Of a stretch of 48,718 nucleotides of DNA, positions 8,252 through 16,494 are shown one piece after another (positions within the stretch are counted from its first letter, which is position 1; each line of letters begins with the position of its first letter). This DNA is from an uncultured Planctomycetota bacterium (GTDB lineage: Bacteria > Planctomycetota > Planctomycetia > Gemmatales > HRBIN36). Location: contig CALFAY010000062.1 of assembly GCA_937944855.1 (NCBI GenBank), positions 1 to 48,718 on the forward strand. The letters are read 5' to 3'. Position numbers and translations under genes: made by a program. Under the pieces are notes generated by a model, which saw nothing but the letters and a program-made list of their open reading frames with translations, had not been told where the DNA came from and ran no database searches.

Positions 8252-9826
8252 ATGGGCCTGATCTTCTTCGCTCTCCTCTTCCCTGTGCTTCTCGGGGTCG
8301 CCTTCCTGTTGGGCCGATACCTCCGGAACCGCTTCACGGACGGGTTGGAACTTTCGGCCGTGACCCGGCAACATCTCGAGCTTTACCGCGGGGGGCAACT
8401 CCCCGAAGCCGACGTGGAGGCTGCCAAATGCTGTTTCCGCGAATGGCTCGAACACGGCGAAATGGAACGGATCGAGTCCAGCCTGCGGGCGGGGACCGAG
8501 TTCGTCGTCCGCGTCCGGGCCTTGGCCGAGATCGGCACCGAGGAAGCCTGCCGCATCCTCGAAAAGCAGCTGACCCGCCGCCTCAGCAACGATCAACTCG
8601 AGCAATCGTGGTACTGGATCGACCTGGCCAGCAGTCTGCGGATGCTCAACCGGGAAGAGAGCCTGCCGCTGTTGCTCAACTGCGTCGGACCCACGGATGA
8701 ATTTCCGCTGGTACATTACTTCGCCGCGGAAACCGTGTGCTTCGTCAGCTTCGCCGGCTACCTCGCCGAGCCGACGACGCTTCAGGGGCATCTGGCCATG
8801 CGCCTGCTGCATCGCGTCCTGGAAGGGTTGCGGGTCGGCGTCCCGCCCCATGTCGTTGTCGAAGGACGGCTGGGCGATCTGGTGGAGACGTTATGGGACC
8901 ATCGGCCGGAGCCGGTGCATCCGCTGCTGGTCCGCATTCTCGTCGAAGTCCGCAGACTCCTTCGCCGCGTCCCGCATTTGCAACGCAATTTCGCCGACGA
9001 AGCATTCGAGCAGGAGGCGTTCGAATTGCAACTGGCACATTGGCGCAGCCTGGAAGACGTGCTCACGGAGTATCTCCACGACGCCGGCCCGGACTTGGCC
9101 GAGCGCGTGCCGAGCATGCCTGAAGCCGGGCAGCGCGAGGCTCTGCTGGCCTTGAACGACTTGCGCTACGATGCGGGTTCGGCGCTGCTGCCTCTGCTCG
9201 ACGACGACCGCCTCGCTCATCCCGGCTTGGCGGTGCAGGTCTTGCGCTGGTCAAAAGACCCCGGCGTGGCCCTCACCCTGCGCAGTTGGGTCCATCGGCG
9301 GATTTCGCAAGCTCGTCGGGGCATGAAACGGCTGCGGAGCTGGCCGCCCCGTCGGCCTTCCTTCCCCGAAGATCTACCGTATCCGGCCATCCTGTACGCT
9401 CTCCGCGGGCATCCTTCGCTGGAAACGGAACAGTTTCTGCTGAACGCCACCCACGATTGGGACCCGACCTGCCGTGCCGCGGCCGTCGGCAGCCTGGGTT
9501 GGTGGGAGCCGATTTCCCGGGCCGAGGTCCTGCTCCACTTGCAGGAAGCCCGCTTCGATCCCAGTCCCGAAGTCCGCCACGCCGCCCGAGCCGCTTTGGC
9601 GCGACTCGGCGAGCGGCAGGCATTGCAATGGTTCCGGCAGGCCCTGGTCAGCGACAACAAACCACGGGCCTTGGAGGCCATCCAGGCCGTGGCCGTCGAG
9701 GACATCACCCTGCTGTGGCCCGACCTCGACCAACTCACGGAAAGCGACGATCCCGACCTCGCCTACTGTGCCCGGGAGGCGCTGGAACTCCTTCAGGAGG
9801 AATTGGATCATGCCGCGGGAAGATGA
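8252..9826 (+). CDS. Membrane-anchored HEAT-repeat-like protein
   Basis: The 524-residue product begins with a membrane helix (MGLIFFALLFPVLLGVAFLLG), then is almost entirely helical. The C-terminal third has HEAT/PBS-lyase-like repeats: one in the CRAAAVGSLGWW region, one in VRHAARAALARLGE, and one in LAYCAREALELL. The middle part has Arg/Leu-rich helices without a recognised fold. HEAT repeats usually serve as protein-binding scaffolds; no partner is evident. The ATG at 8252 is the first start that keeps the membrane helix at the N-terminus. It converges with the minus-strand gene at 9851. Function unknown. Confidence 0.65.
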   Translation: MGLIFFALLFPVLLGVAFLLGRYLRNRFTDGLELSAVTRQHLELYRGGQLPEADVEAAKCCFREWLEHGEMERIESSLRAGTEFVVRVRALAEIGTEEACRILEKQLTRRLSNDQLEQSWYWIDLASSLRMLNREESLPLLLNCVGPTDEFPLVHYFAAETVCFVSFAGYLAEPTTLQGHLAMRLLHRVLEGLRVGVPPHVVVEGRLGDLVETLWDHRPEPVHPLLVRILVEVRRLLRRVPHLQRNFADEAFEQEAFELQLAHWRSLEDVLTEYLHDAGPDLAERVPSMPEAGQREALLALNDLRYDAGSALLPLLDDDRLAHPGLAVQVLRWSKDPGVALTLRSWVHRRISQARRGMKRLRSWPPRRPSFPEDLPYPAILYALRGHPSLETEQFLLNATHDWDPTCRAAAVGSLGWWEPISRAEVLLHLQEARFDPSPEVRHAARAALARLGERQALQWFRQALVSDNKPRALEAIQAVAVEDITLLWPDLDQLTESDDPDLAYCAREALELLQEELDHAAGR

Positions 9827-9850
9827 AGCACGCGGCGGTCGGCCGGCCTA

Positions 9851-10450
9851 TCACCTCGGCTGACCAGTTTTCAAGTCGAAGACCCGCCCGTCCTTCAGTT
9901 CCAAAGTGCCGTCCCGGAGAACGAAATTATTCCCCTGCTGTTCCATGCGGACGCGGGCCAGGCCTTCGCCCTTGGAGCCTTCCAAGTCGAAGGACCAAAG
10001 TTCATTCTGTCGTTTCGGGTCCTTTTCCCGCTCCCGTTCTTCCATCGTGTCAGTCCAATTGATGCTGCACGAGGTCAGCTCGCCGAGATGTTCCTGCACC
10101 ACCGGATTATTGTTCAGTTCGGCCTTGGCCATCTCATTCAGCATGTTGATGCCGAACCAGCCCAGACCGAGGCAGCCGACGCCGCAGAACGTCCCCAACA
10201 GCCCCGTGCCGATGCCGATGACTGCCATGCCGGAACCGCCCAAGCGGCCGCCGCTGCGGCGGATGTCGCCCAACCCCATGAAGCCGAGAATGATGGCAGG
10301 CACGCCGGTGAAGCAGCACAAGCAGAAGGACAACAGGCCGAGGATCAGACTGCCAACGGCCTTGCCGCTGGAACCTACCGGTCCGTGATACTGCGGCTCC
10401 TGATAACCGCCCGGCTGGGGTGGTTGCCCGTAATCGTCGTAGGTGGCCAT
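9851..10450 (-). CDS. DUF4190-like small membrane protein
   Basis: The 199-residue product starts with a Tyr/Pro/Gly-rich soluble stretch (DDYGQPPQPGGYQ) and then has two hydrophobic helices separated by GLGDIRRSGGRLGGSG, the arrangement of DUF4190 membrane proteins. Motifs such as LILGLLSF and AIILGFMGL fit that family. After the second helix is a ~75-residue soluble domain ending in short strands (NNFVLRDGTLELKDGRVFDL). ATG 10450 is taken because it opens the Tyr-rich N-terminus; the longer frame upstream is low-quality Arg/Pro sequence. It lies downstream of the aspartokinase gene on the same strand. Function unknown. Confidence 0.65.
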   Translation of the reverse strand: MATYDDYGQPPQPGGYQEPQYHGPVGSSGKAVGSLILGLLSFCLCCFTGVPAIILGFMGLGDIRRSGGRLGGSGMAVIGIGTGLLGTFCGVGCLGLGWFGINMLNEMAKAELNNNPVVQEHLGELTSCSINWTDTMEEREREKDPKRQNELWSFDLEGSKGEGLARVRMEQQGNNFVLRDGTLELKDGRVFDLKTGQPR

Positions 10451-10535
10451 ACGTCGTCTCCGTGGTTGGTAAAAAACCGGACAGCCGCTGTGGGTCGTCC
10501 CCTCCAGGGGAATTCGCACGAGGCGGGCTGAGCTT

Positions 10536-12422
10536 TTACTCGACCGCGAAGGCCTCCTTGAGTGCGGCCAAGGCTTCCGGACCATGCTTCAGCGCGACCA
10601 CGACGCCGACGCGGATCTCGCTGGTGCTGATCATACTGATGTTGATGCCGCGCTGGGCCAAGGCCCCGAACATCCGCTTGGCCACGCCGGTATGCGTCCT
10701 CATGCCGACGCCGGAGACATGCACCCGGGCGATTTCCGCCTCAGCCGTGACATCGCTGTCCGGGTCGATCTCCCGCATGGTTTTCCGGGTGACTTCCAAG
10801 GCCCGGTGCAGATCGGCATGAGGCACGCTGAAGCTGAGCTGGCCCCGGCCGTCTTCGGTGAGGTTCTGCACGATCATGTCCACGACGATCCCGGCGTCGG
10901 CGATGCCGCGGAAGATGCGCGAGCAGATGCCGGGACGGTCGGGCGCGCGGAAGACAGTGATGCGCCCCTGGGAGGTATCGAGTTCGACGTCGCTGACCAC
11001 GATGTCTTCCATCGCGTTCAGATTGGCCATGCGCTCCAGCCGTTCGTCGGAGAGCGGAGCGGCGGAGGGCATCAGGACCGTGCCTTGTTCCTGACGATGG
11101 GCTTCGGCCCCATTGGGACGCGGTTCGTGAAGCCGAAACGCCGAATGCACCGTCCGCAAGGCCCGCACGCCGTCAGCCTTGTCCACCAGCACGGAAATCT
11201 TGATCTCGCTGGTGCTGATCATCTTGATGTTGACGTTCTCGTTGGCCAGGGCGGTGAACATGCGCTCGGCCACGCCGGTATGGGATCGCATGCCGGCCCC
11301 GACCACAGAGACCTTGCTGACGTTTTCTTCGTGAGTCACCCGGGCGCCCAGCTCGGCGGCCAGGGGGCGGAGCAGGGCCAGCGTCGCCTGAAGCTCGTTG
11401 TTGAGCACCGTGAAGCCGATGTCCGCCTTGCCCTCACTGCCGACGTTCTGCACGATCATGTCCACGACGATGTTCTTGTCGGCAATGGCCGAGAAAATGC
11501 GGTGGCTGATGCCGGGACGGTCCGGCACGCCGAGGATGCTTACCCGGGCCTCGTCCCGCACGATGGCCGCCCCGCACACCGGATAGCGCCGCATCCACTC
11601 GTTCTCCGGCACGATCCAGGTCCCTTCCACATCGCTGAACGAGCTGCGGACCTGAAGCGGGACATGAAACTTCTTGGCGAACTCGATGCTCCGCGAGTGC
11701 ATCACCCCGGCCCCGACGCTGGCCAGTTCCAGCATTTCGTCGTAGCTGATGGCCGGAATCTTGCGGGCTTCCGGGACGATCCGTGGATCCGTGGTGTAAA
11801 CGCCATCCACGTCCGTGTAGATCTCGCAGTCCACCGAACTGAACGGCGAATCGGGATCGTGCTTCATGACCGCGGCCAGGGCGACGGCGGTGGTGTCGGA
11901 ACCACCCCGGCCCAGCGTGGTGATGTTGTAATTCTCGTCCACGCCCTGGAAGCCCGCCACGATGACGATGTTGCCTTCTTCCAACGCCTGCCGAAGCCGC
12001 TGCGTGGAGATGTTCTTGATGCGGGCCTTGGTGTGGAAGCTGTCGGTGACGATGCCGATCTGCGCGCCCGTGAAGCTGATGGCGGGATGTCCCAGCGACT
12101 GGATCGCCATCGCCATCAGGGCGATGGAGACCTGCTCGCCGGTGGCCAGCAGCATGTCCATTTCCCGCGAAGGCGGCTGATCGGTGATCTCCCGGGCCAG
12201 GGCGATCAGCTCGTCGGTGGTGTCGCCCCGAGCACTGACGACGACAATGACCTGATGGCCGGCCTGCTTGGCGCGAATGGCTCGGCGAGCGGCGGCCATG
12301 ATCCGCTCCGCCGTGGCGACGCTGCTGCCGCCAAACTTCTGAACGATCAGGGACAACTGCGATTTCTCCCGTCCACGATCCCAAGAGCGAGCGGCCCAGG
12401 TCCGCTCGACAACAGCGTTCAT
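10536..12422 (-). CDS. lysC: Aspartate kinase with a duplicated ACT regulatory region
   Basis: Aspartokinase phosphorylates aspartate, the first step to lysine, threonine and methionine. After a short N-terminal extension comes the kinase domain (QKFGGSS near residue 28, GRGGSDTTAVALA, DCEIYTDVDGVYTTDPR). It is followed by two ACT-pair blocks. The first holds APDRPG-like GVPDRPGISHRIF, VDMIVQN and MISTSEIKISVLVD; the second repeats RAPDRPGICSRIF, VDMIVQN and MISTSEIRVGVVV. An ordinary enzyme is ~400-460 residues; this is 628. Four-ACT aspartokinases are known in cyanobacteria such as Synechocystis. ATG 12422 is used; a TTG at 12356 with GGGAG nine bases upstream would start at LSLIVQKFGG, as the family usually does. 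Confidence 0.93.
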   Translation of the reverse strand: MNAVVERTWAARSWDRGREKSQLSLIVQKFGGSSVATAERIMAAARRAIRAKQAGHQVIVVVSARGDTTDELIALAREITDQPPSREMDMLLATGEQVSIALMAMAIQSLGHPAISFTGAQIGIVTDSFHTKARIKNISTQRLRQALEEGNIVIVAGFQGVDENYNITTLGRGGSDTTAVALAAVMKHDPDSPFSSVDCEIYTDVDGVYTTDPRIVPEARKIPAISYDEMLELASVGAGVMHSRSIEFAKKFHVPLQVRSSFSDVEGTWIVPENEWMRRYPVCGAAIVRDEARVSILGVPDRPGISHRIFSAIADKNIVVDMIVQNVGSEGKADIGFTVLNNELQATLALLRPLAAELGARVTHEENVSKVSVVGAGMRSHTGVAERMFTALANENVNIKMISTSEIKISVLVDKADGVRALRTVHSAFRLHEPRPNGAEAHRQEQGTVLMPSAAPLSDERLERMANLNAMEDIVVSDVELDTSQGRITVFRAPDRPGICSRIFRGIADAGIVVDMIVQNLTEDGRGQLSFSVPHADLHRALEVTRKTMREIDPDSDVTAEAEIARVHVSGVGMRTHTGVAKRMFGALAQRGINISMISTSEIRVGVVVALKHGPEALAALKEAFAVE

Positions 12423-12488
12423 GTTATGCACCTGCGGCCTGCGCTGCCACCGGAGGCGACATTCCGCGTGGCGTCCGGGGCTGGAGCG

Positions 12489-12526
12489 AAAAGCAACAGG
12501 CCCCCGCTGTATCCGCCGGGGGCCTG
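12489..12526 (-). terminator. Rho-independent terminator of the YTV-protein gene
   Basis: A perfect 10-bp inverted repeat (CAGGCCCCCG at 12497-12506 and its complement at 12517-12526) encloses a 10-base loop. On the minus strand it is followed by TTGCTTTT. It sits 65 bases beyond the stop of the minus-strand gene at 12591 and just before the aspartokinase start, so it separates the two transcripts. Confidence 0.85.
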
Positions 12527-12590
12527 CCTCGCTGAAACCTTGCCAAGGCTCTGTCCATCGCGGATCAGCGACGCCGACGCGACCATGCCG

Positions 12591-13526
12591 TCACTTGCAG
12601 CAGGGAACGCAAACCGGCACGCAGGTCTTGACGTGGCACGGCTCATAGCTGCAGGTGGTCACGTGGACGATCCGCTTCTCTTCGACGCGGTCATAGTGGC
12701 AGACCTGGTACTGCACCTTGCGCGTCTCCACCACCGGAACACATTCCGCCACCTTGACCACATACTTCTCCGTGCGCCAGGTGCAGACCGGCACCTTGAC
12801 CTTGTATTCCTCGACGCGGCGAACGTACTCCGGCACCTTGACGGTGTACTTCTTCACCTCGTCGCGACACACGGGCACTTTCACGACGTACTCAAACTTC
12901 TCCTCGACGCACTGCGGCACCAGCACCTTGCACTTTTCGACACGCTTCTCATAAACCGGCTTGTACACCGTGCAAGGCACTTCGACGTGCTCATAGCAGA
13001 CGGCCTTGCAGCAGCAGCCGCACCCCGGAACCGTCTTCGCCACGCACACCTTCTTCACAGTCGTTTCCGGAACCAGCTTGCAGACCGTGTAAACGTGCTC
13101 CCGCTCTTCCTCCTTGTACACCGTCTTCAGACAAGTCCCGACGCGCTTTTCTTCCTTCCAGTCCACGTGGCGGACCACGCAGGACTTCTCCACGTCCTTG
13201 TACACGACGTCACAGACGGTCCGCTGCTGGGTCTCTTCCTTCCAGACGATTTCCGGCACCTTGCGTTCGCACTCCACGTCCTTGTACACCGTCTTGTAGG
13301 TCGTTACTTGCACATCCTTCTCCACCGTCTCATAACGGGGCTTCAGCACCGTGACGGTGATCTCCTTGGCCTCGGTCTTGTACACCGGCTTGTGCACCAC
13401 GACCGTCTTTTCGACGTAGCAAACGTGGTGAACACAGCAAGCCGGGCGGCACCAGCAAGCCGAGGCGGGAGCGGCGAGCGCAGAAAGCAGGGCGACAGCC
13501 ACCACCGCAGCAAACAGGTACTTCAT
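12591..13526 (-). CDS. Cysteine-rich YTV-repeat protein, probable exported wall or surface protein
   Basis: The 311-residue product has a signal peptide (MKYLFAAVVAVALLSALAAPASA) and a mature chain of short beta-type repeats dominated by Val, Tyr, Lys, Glu and Cys. Examples are VYKTEAKEITVTV, KVPVCRDEVKKYTVKVPEY and VKVPVCTWRTEKYVVKV. About thirty cysteines are spread through it, with clusters at GCGCCCK and VPCCK at the C-terminus. This is the pattern of planctomycete YTV-domain proteins, found in cysteine-rich cell walls. AAGGAGG lies five bases before the ATG, an unusually strong ribosome binding site that suggests high expression. It has its own terminator. Disulphide cross-linking is inferred from composition. 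Confidence 0.8.
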   Translation of the reverse strand: MKYLFAAVVAVALLSALAAPASACWCRPACCVHHVCYVEKTVVVHKPVYKTEAKEITVTVLKPRYETVEKDVQVTTYKTVYKDVECERKVPEIVWKEETQQRTVCDVVYKDVEKSCVVRHVDWKEEKRVGTCLKTVYKEEEREHVYTVCKLVPETTVKKVCVAKTVPGCGCCCKAVCYEHVEVPCTVYKPVYEKRVEKCKVLVPQCVEEKFEYVVKVPVCRDEVKKYTVKVPEYVRRVEEYKVKVPVCTWRTEKYVVKVAECVPVVETRKVQYQVCHYDRVEEKRIVHVTTCSYEPCHVKTCVPVCVPCCK

Positions 13527-13564
13527 GACGCCTCCTTGAAAAAAAGGGCCTTGTTGGGGGTTTG

Positions 13565-13605
13565 GCCAATTTGGAAAGGTTAGGATGCCAAGCCAATTTG
13601 GAAAG
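13565..13605. repeat. Two exact 14-bp direct repeats upstream of the YTV gene
   Basis: GCCAATTTGGAAAG occurs at 13565-13578 and again at 13592-13605, 27 bases apart. Each copy contains the near-palindrome CCAATTTGG. They lie 39-79 bases upstream of the YTV start codon on the minus strand, where a promoter or operator would be. A regulator site is possible; no regulator is identified. Confidence 0.6.
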
Positions 13606-13751
13606 TTCAAGTCGCTTTTTAGAAATTTTCTATTTGCTCTAAGCGGATTAGCTGTTGCAAGAGGAACTGCCGTAGCGGGTGGATCAGAAAGAGCACGCTC
13701 GCCAATGCAGCTGGAAAGGATTGGCGGAGGTTGGGGCCGAGCGGAAGTGGT

Positions 13752-13797
13752 GGCACGGGGCAGGTCCGAGACTCGCAATCGGCCCTGGCCCCGTGCC
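13752..13797. repeat. Strong intergenic stem-loop
   Basis: GGCACGGGG (13752-13760) pairs with CCCCGTGCC (13789-13797). CAGG (13761-13764) pairs with CCTG (13784-13787), with G13788 bulged out. After a T-C mismatch, CCGA (13766-13769) pairs with TCGG (13779-13782). That gives about 17 paired positions around a nine-base loop (GACTCGCAA). No T-run follows on either strand, so it is not an ordinary terminator. Confidence 0.7.
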
Positions 13798-13864
13798 TAG
13801 GTGCGGGAGGGTCAGGAAGGAGGAACTCGCTGATCAGGTGCCGGGACTCGCAACCAGCCCTGAC
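13761..13864. repeat. Pair of imperfect ~30-bp direct repeats
   Basis: The segment at 13761-13790 recurs in diverged form at 13835-13864. Both contain CAGGT, then GACTCGCAA and a GCCCTG-like end. The first copy forms the loop side of the strong stem-loop. The second lies between GTCAGG (13811-13816) and CCTGAC (13859-13864), a different complementary pair. The shared core within differing stems suggests a repeated structured element. Confidence 0.5.
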
Positions 13865-14309
13865 GAAATCCAAGCTGGAGCAGTTGCCGTGCCGATCTCG
13901 AAAAATGCTTCCTGCTATTTGAAGGACAGTTCGTAAGTTCATATTACATATAGACTTGGATTATCACCGAAGTGATGAGGATCCAAGTTTTCCGCGGCGT
14001 GGGCTTCACTGGCGGCTCAAAACTAGATCCCGCGGGTGTATGAAATTGCTGCATTCTGTCCGACTTCCGTACACCTCGCAGTTTGTAACTCTGACAAAAA
14101 ATCCGCTGGCCGGGCTGTTAATCCGTCCGGATTGCCTGCGGTTATCTGCTCAAGCAGCGCACACGGGGGTCTGCAAGGCCAAAAACCTGGTCAATCGCCG
14201 GGGAAAGGCCCGCAATTCTCCTGGTGTCCGCGGTCTTGGCAGCTTACAATGAGAGTCAGTTCGGCCGGGGCACATGAGCCGATAGGCGAACCCGACAAGG
14301 AACCCAGCC

Positions 14310-16001
14310 ATGCCCGAAGAGTTGGTTTTGTTGCGCAGAAAAGTGGGTCAGGTGCGCCGCCGAATGTTTCTCCAGGCGGTTTTGTCCCTGCTGCCCTGGA
14401 CGCTAGCCGGCGCGGTTCTCTGCACGGCTGTCTGGCATTTCCTGCAACGGCGTTACGGCTTGTATCCCGATTGGCTGGGAATGCTGGGGCTGAGCACAGC
14501 CCTGGCTCTGATCGGCAGCGTGATCGCGGTTTTGTTGCGCATGCCCAGCCGGGCCTTCAGTGCTCTTGCGCTGGATGAAGCCTTCGGACTCCGGGAACGG
14601 GCGACGACGGCACTACTGCTGTCCGAAGAGCAGCGGAACACCCCGGCGGGTCAGGCCCTGATCGAAGACCTGCGGCAACGCGTGGTGCAACTCGATGTCG
14701 CCTCCCGTTTTCCGATGCGCCTGCCGAGAAGAGCCTGGCTCGTCCCCGCCGCGGCCGTGGTCCTCGCCCTCGTGGTCAACTTCTACAACCCGACGATCAG
14801 TTCCGCCTCCAGTCCAACCGTGGCAAAAACCCCCGAAAGTAAAAAGGACGACACAGCCAAGGCGGCCCTGGAAGAGTTACGCCAGCAGATCGCCCAACGT
14901 CGCAAACGCATCGGCGATTTTCGCTCCGACCAGTTCGAGGAGTTGGAAACCAACATCGACCGCCTCCTGGAGAAGGCGGAGAATGCGGAATCCGATGCCG
15001 ACCGCCAGGCCGCCATCGAGGAGTTGACCCGACTGGCCGCCGAGATCGCCAACCGCCACAAGGAACTGAACCGACTTTCCGCTCTGCAACAGCAGCTACG
15101 CAATAATTCCGATCTGCGTCAGAATCAGGACGGACCCGCCAAAGACTTTCAAGACGCCCTCTCCAAGGGCGACATCGAGGAGGCCCGCAAGCAGTTGGAA
15201 AGCCTGGCCCAGAAGCTCAAGGACGGCAAACTCACCGAGGAAGAGAAGCAGAAACTTGCAGAACAGTTACGCAGCCTGAAGGAAAAGCTCAATGAGCTGG
15301 CCGAGCTGAAGAAGCGTCGTGAAGCCCTCACCAAGAGCAACCTCGATCCCGAAACCAAGCGCAAAGAACTGGCCAAACTGGACAAGCAAGCCGAAAAGCT
15401 CCGGGACCTGGCCAAGCTCGCCCAGCAGCTCAGCCAGTGCGAGCAGTGTCTGGCTCGGGATGACGGGGCCAATGCCCTCAAGGCCCTTGAAGACGCCCAG
15501 AAGACGCTGGAAGAACTGGCCCTGGATGCCAAGGAAGCCGCCGAGCTGGAGGCAGCCTTGCAGGACATGGAAAAGCTCAAGGAATGTCTCGGCTGCAAGG
15601 ACCCCCGAGCAGGCCGAGGCGATTCCGAAGCCGAAGAGGACGTCGAGCCGCCGGATGAGGAGTTCGAGGACCCGAACCAAACCGAGGGAACCAATCGAGC
15701 CATTCGCGGCGGCCGTCGAGCGGAAAGAGCGACCGACAGCGACAGCAAGAATCAGCGCGCCCGTTCGCCTCTGGATCCCAAGGGCAAGATCCTCTTCCAG
15801 GGCTACGGCCCGCAACAGGTGAAGCCGGACCGGGATTCCATCGGCAAGACGACCGTGGACATCGGTCCGGGCCTGGTGCAGACCCGGCAGCAGGCCACCG
15901 AAGCTCTTCGGCAACAGAAGGTGCCGCCCCAACAGCGGGATCTGGTGTCGGAGTTTTACAAGAACCTGATCGAGCAGGGTCAGAAGAAACCGGGCAACTG
16001 A
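14310..16001 (+). CDS. Membrane-anchored coiled-coil protein
   Basis: The 563-residue protein has two or three hydrophobic helices in the first ~160 residues: AVLSLLPWTLAGAVLCTAVW, LGLSTALALIGSVIAVLL and, further on, LVPAAAVVLALVVNFY. A long Glu/Lys/Leu-rich coiled coil (~175-430) follows, rich in QQL, LRSLKEKL and EELTRLAAEI heptads. An acidic stretch and a Gln/Lys-rich tail end it. This layout resembles large DUF4175-type membrane proteins common near MoxR/DUF58 operons in planctomycetes, but none of those partners is here. Pairs of Cys (CEQC, CLGC) occur in the coiled coil. Function unknown. Confidence 0.6.
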   Translation: MPEELVLLRRKVGQVRRRMFLQAVLSLLPWTLAGAVLCTAVWHFLQRRYGLYPDWLGMLGLSTALALIGSVIAVLLRMPSRAFSALALDEAFGLRERATTALLLSEEQRNTPAGQALIEDLRQRVVQLDVASRFPMRLPRRAWLVPAAAVVLALVVNFYNPTISSASSPTVAKTPESKKDDTAKAALEELRQQIAQRRKRIGDFRSDQFEELETNIDRLLEKAENAESDADRQAAIEELTRLAAEIANRHKELNRLSALQQQLRNNSDLRQNQDGPAKDFQDALSKGDIEEARKQLESLAQKLKDGKLTEEEKQKLAEQLRSLKEKLNELAELKKRREALTKSNLDPETKRKELAKLDKQAEKLRDLAKLAQQLSQCEQCLARDDGANALKALEDAQKTLEELALDAKEAAELEAALQDMEKLKECLGCKDPRAGRGDSEAEEDVEPPDEEFEDPNQTEGTNRAIRGGRRAERATDSDSKNQRARSPLDPKGKILFQGYGPQQVKPDRDSIGKTTVDIGPGLVQTRQQATEALRQQKVPPQQRDLVSEFYKNLIEQGQKKPGN

Positions 16002-16120
16002 AGCCCTGTCTTGAAACCTCCCGGACCGCTTCGTAGATTGGCCGAGGAGAAGTTGTATCATGCGAGGCTGTAGTTTCGGGCAGAAGCTCCATTCCCGCGG
16101 AGGTGACGAGGACATCCAGC

Positions 16121-16390
16121 ATGGCGATTCTGAAGGAGCGCAAGGCAGAGATCATCGAGACGCACCGGCGCGACGAGAAGGACACAGGTTCGCCGGAAGT
16201 CCAGATCGCGTTGTTGACCGCGCGCATCAATGAACTCACCGAGCATTTGCGCAAGCACAAGAAGGATCACGCCAGCCGTCGCGGACTGCTGATGATGGTC
16301 AGCAAGCGATCCGGTTTGTTGGCCTATCTCCGCAACAAGGATCGCCAACGGTACCAGAACATCATCAGCAAGCTGGGTCTGCGCAAGTAG
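16121..16390 (+). CDS. rpsO: 30S ribosomal protein S15
   Basis: S15 binds 16S rRNA in the platform and bridges to the large subunit. The 89-residue length is exact for the family, with motifs [33 protein letters not shown] and the C-terminal [21 protein letters not shown] region. ATG 16121 is chosen to match the family start; a GAGG lies nine bases upstream. It is followed after 104 bases by pnp, the same rpsO-pnp order found in Escherichia coli and many bacteria. Confidence 0.97.
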   Translation: MAILKERKAEIIETHRRDEKDTGSPEVQIALLTARINELTEHLRKHKKDHASRRGLLMMVSKRSGLLAYLRNKDRQRYQNIISKLGLRK

Positions 16391-16494
16391 GGCTTCGTGG
16401 ACTCCTTCCACTCCTTCGCAGCATCGCCACATCGCAACGGGCCAGCACGTCCCGCCAGTTCGCTTCTGCCGCGGAACGTCGTAGGGAGACATCC

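Larger units (their letters stand above)
13606..14309. other. Long non-coding gap
   Basis: This stretch, about 700 bases between the YTV upstream region and a plus-strand coiled-coil gene, holds no open frame with a ribosome binding site or a recognisable protein. It contains the stem-loop and imperfect repeats listed separately. At 13963-13976 there is also a small hairpin (ATCAC, loop CGAA, GTGAT). The part at 13920-14110 is less GC-rich than the flanking genes. Confidence 0.55.

Noticed and set aside
12591..13526. Tandem repeats of the YTV gene read as a CRISPR-like or DNA repeat array
   Set aside because: The repeats are at protein level, vary in length and sequence, and lie in one coding frame with a signal peptide.
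10584..13583. A 999-codon open frame on the plus strand opposite the aspartokinase and YTV genes
   Set aside because: It is antisense to two well-recognised genes and their terminator, has a His/Asp/Gly-rich shadow composition, and matches no family. GC-rich codon use on the minus strand leaves few stops here.
14036..14578. Open frame across the gap and into the coiled-coil gene
   Set aside because: It overlaps the supported gene in another frame and has no ribosome binding site or family similarity.
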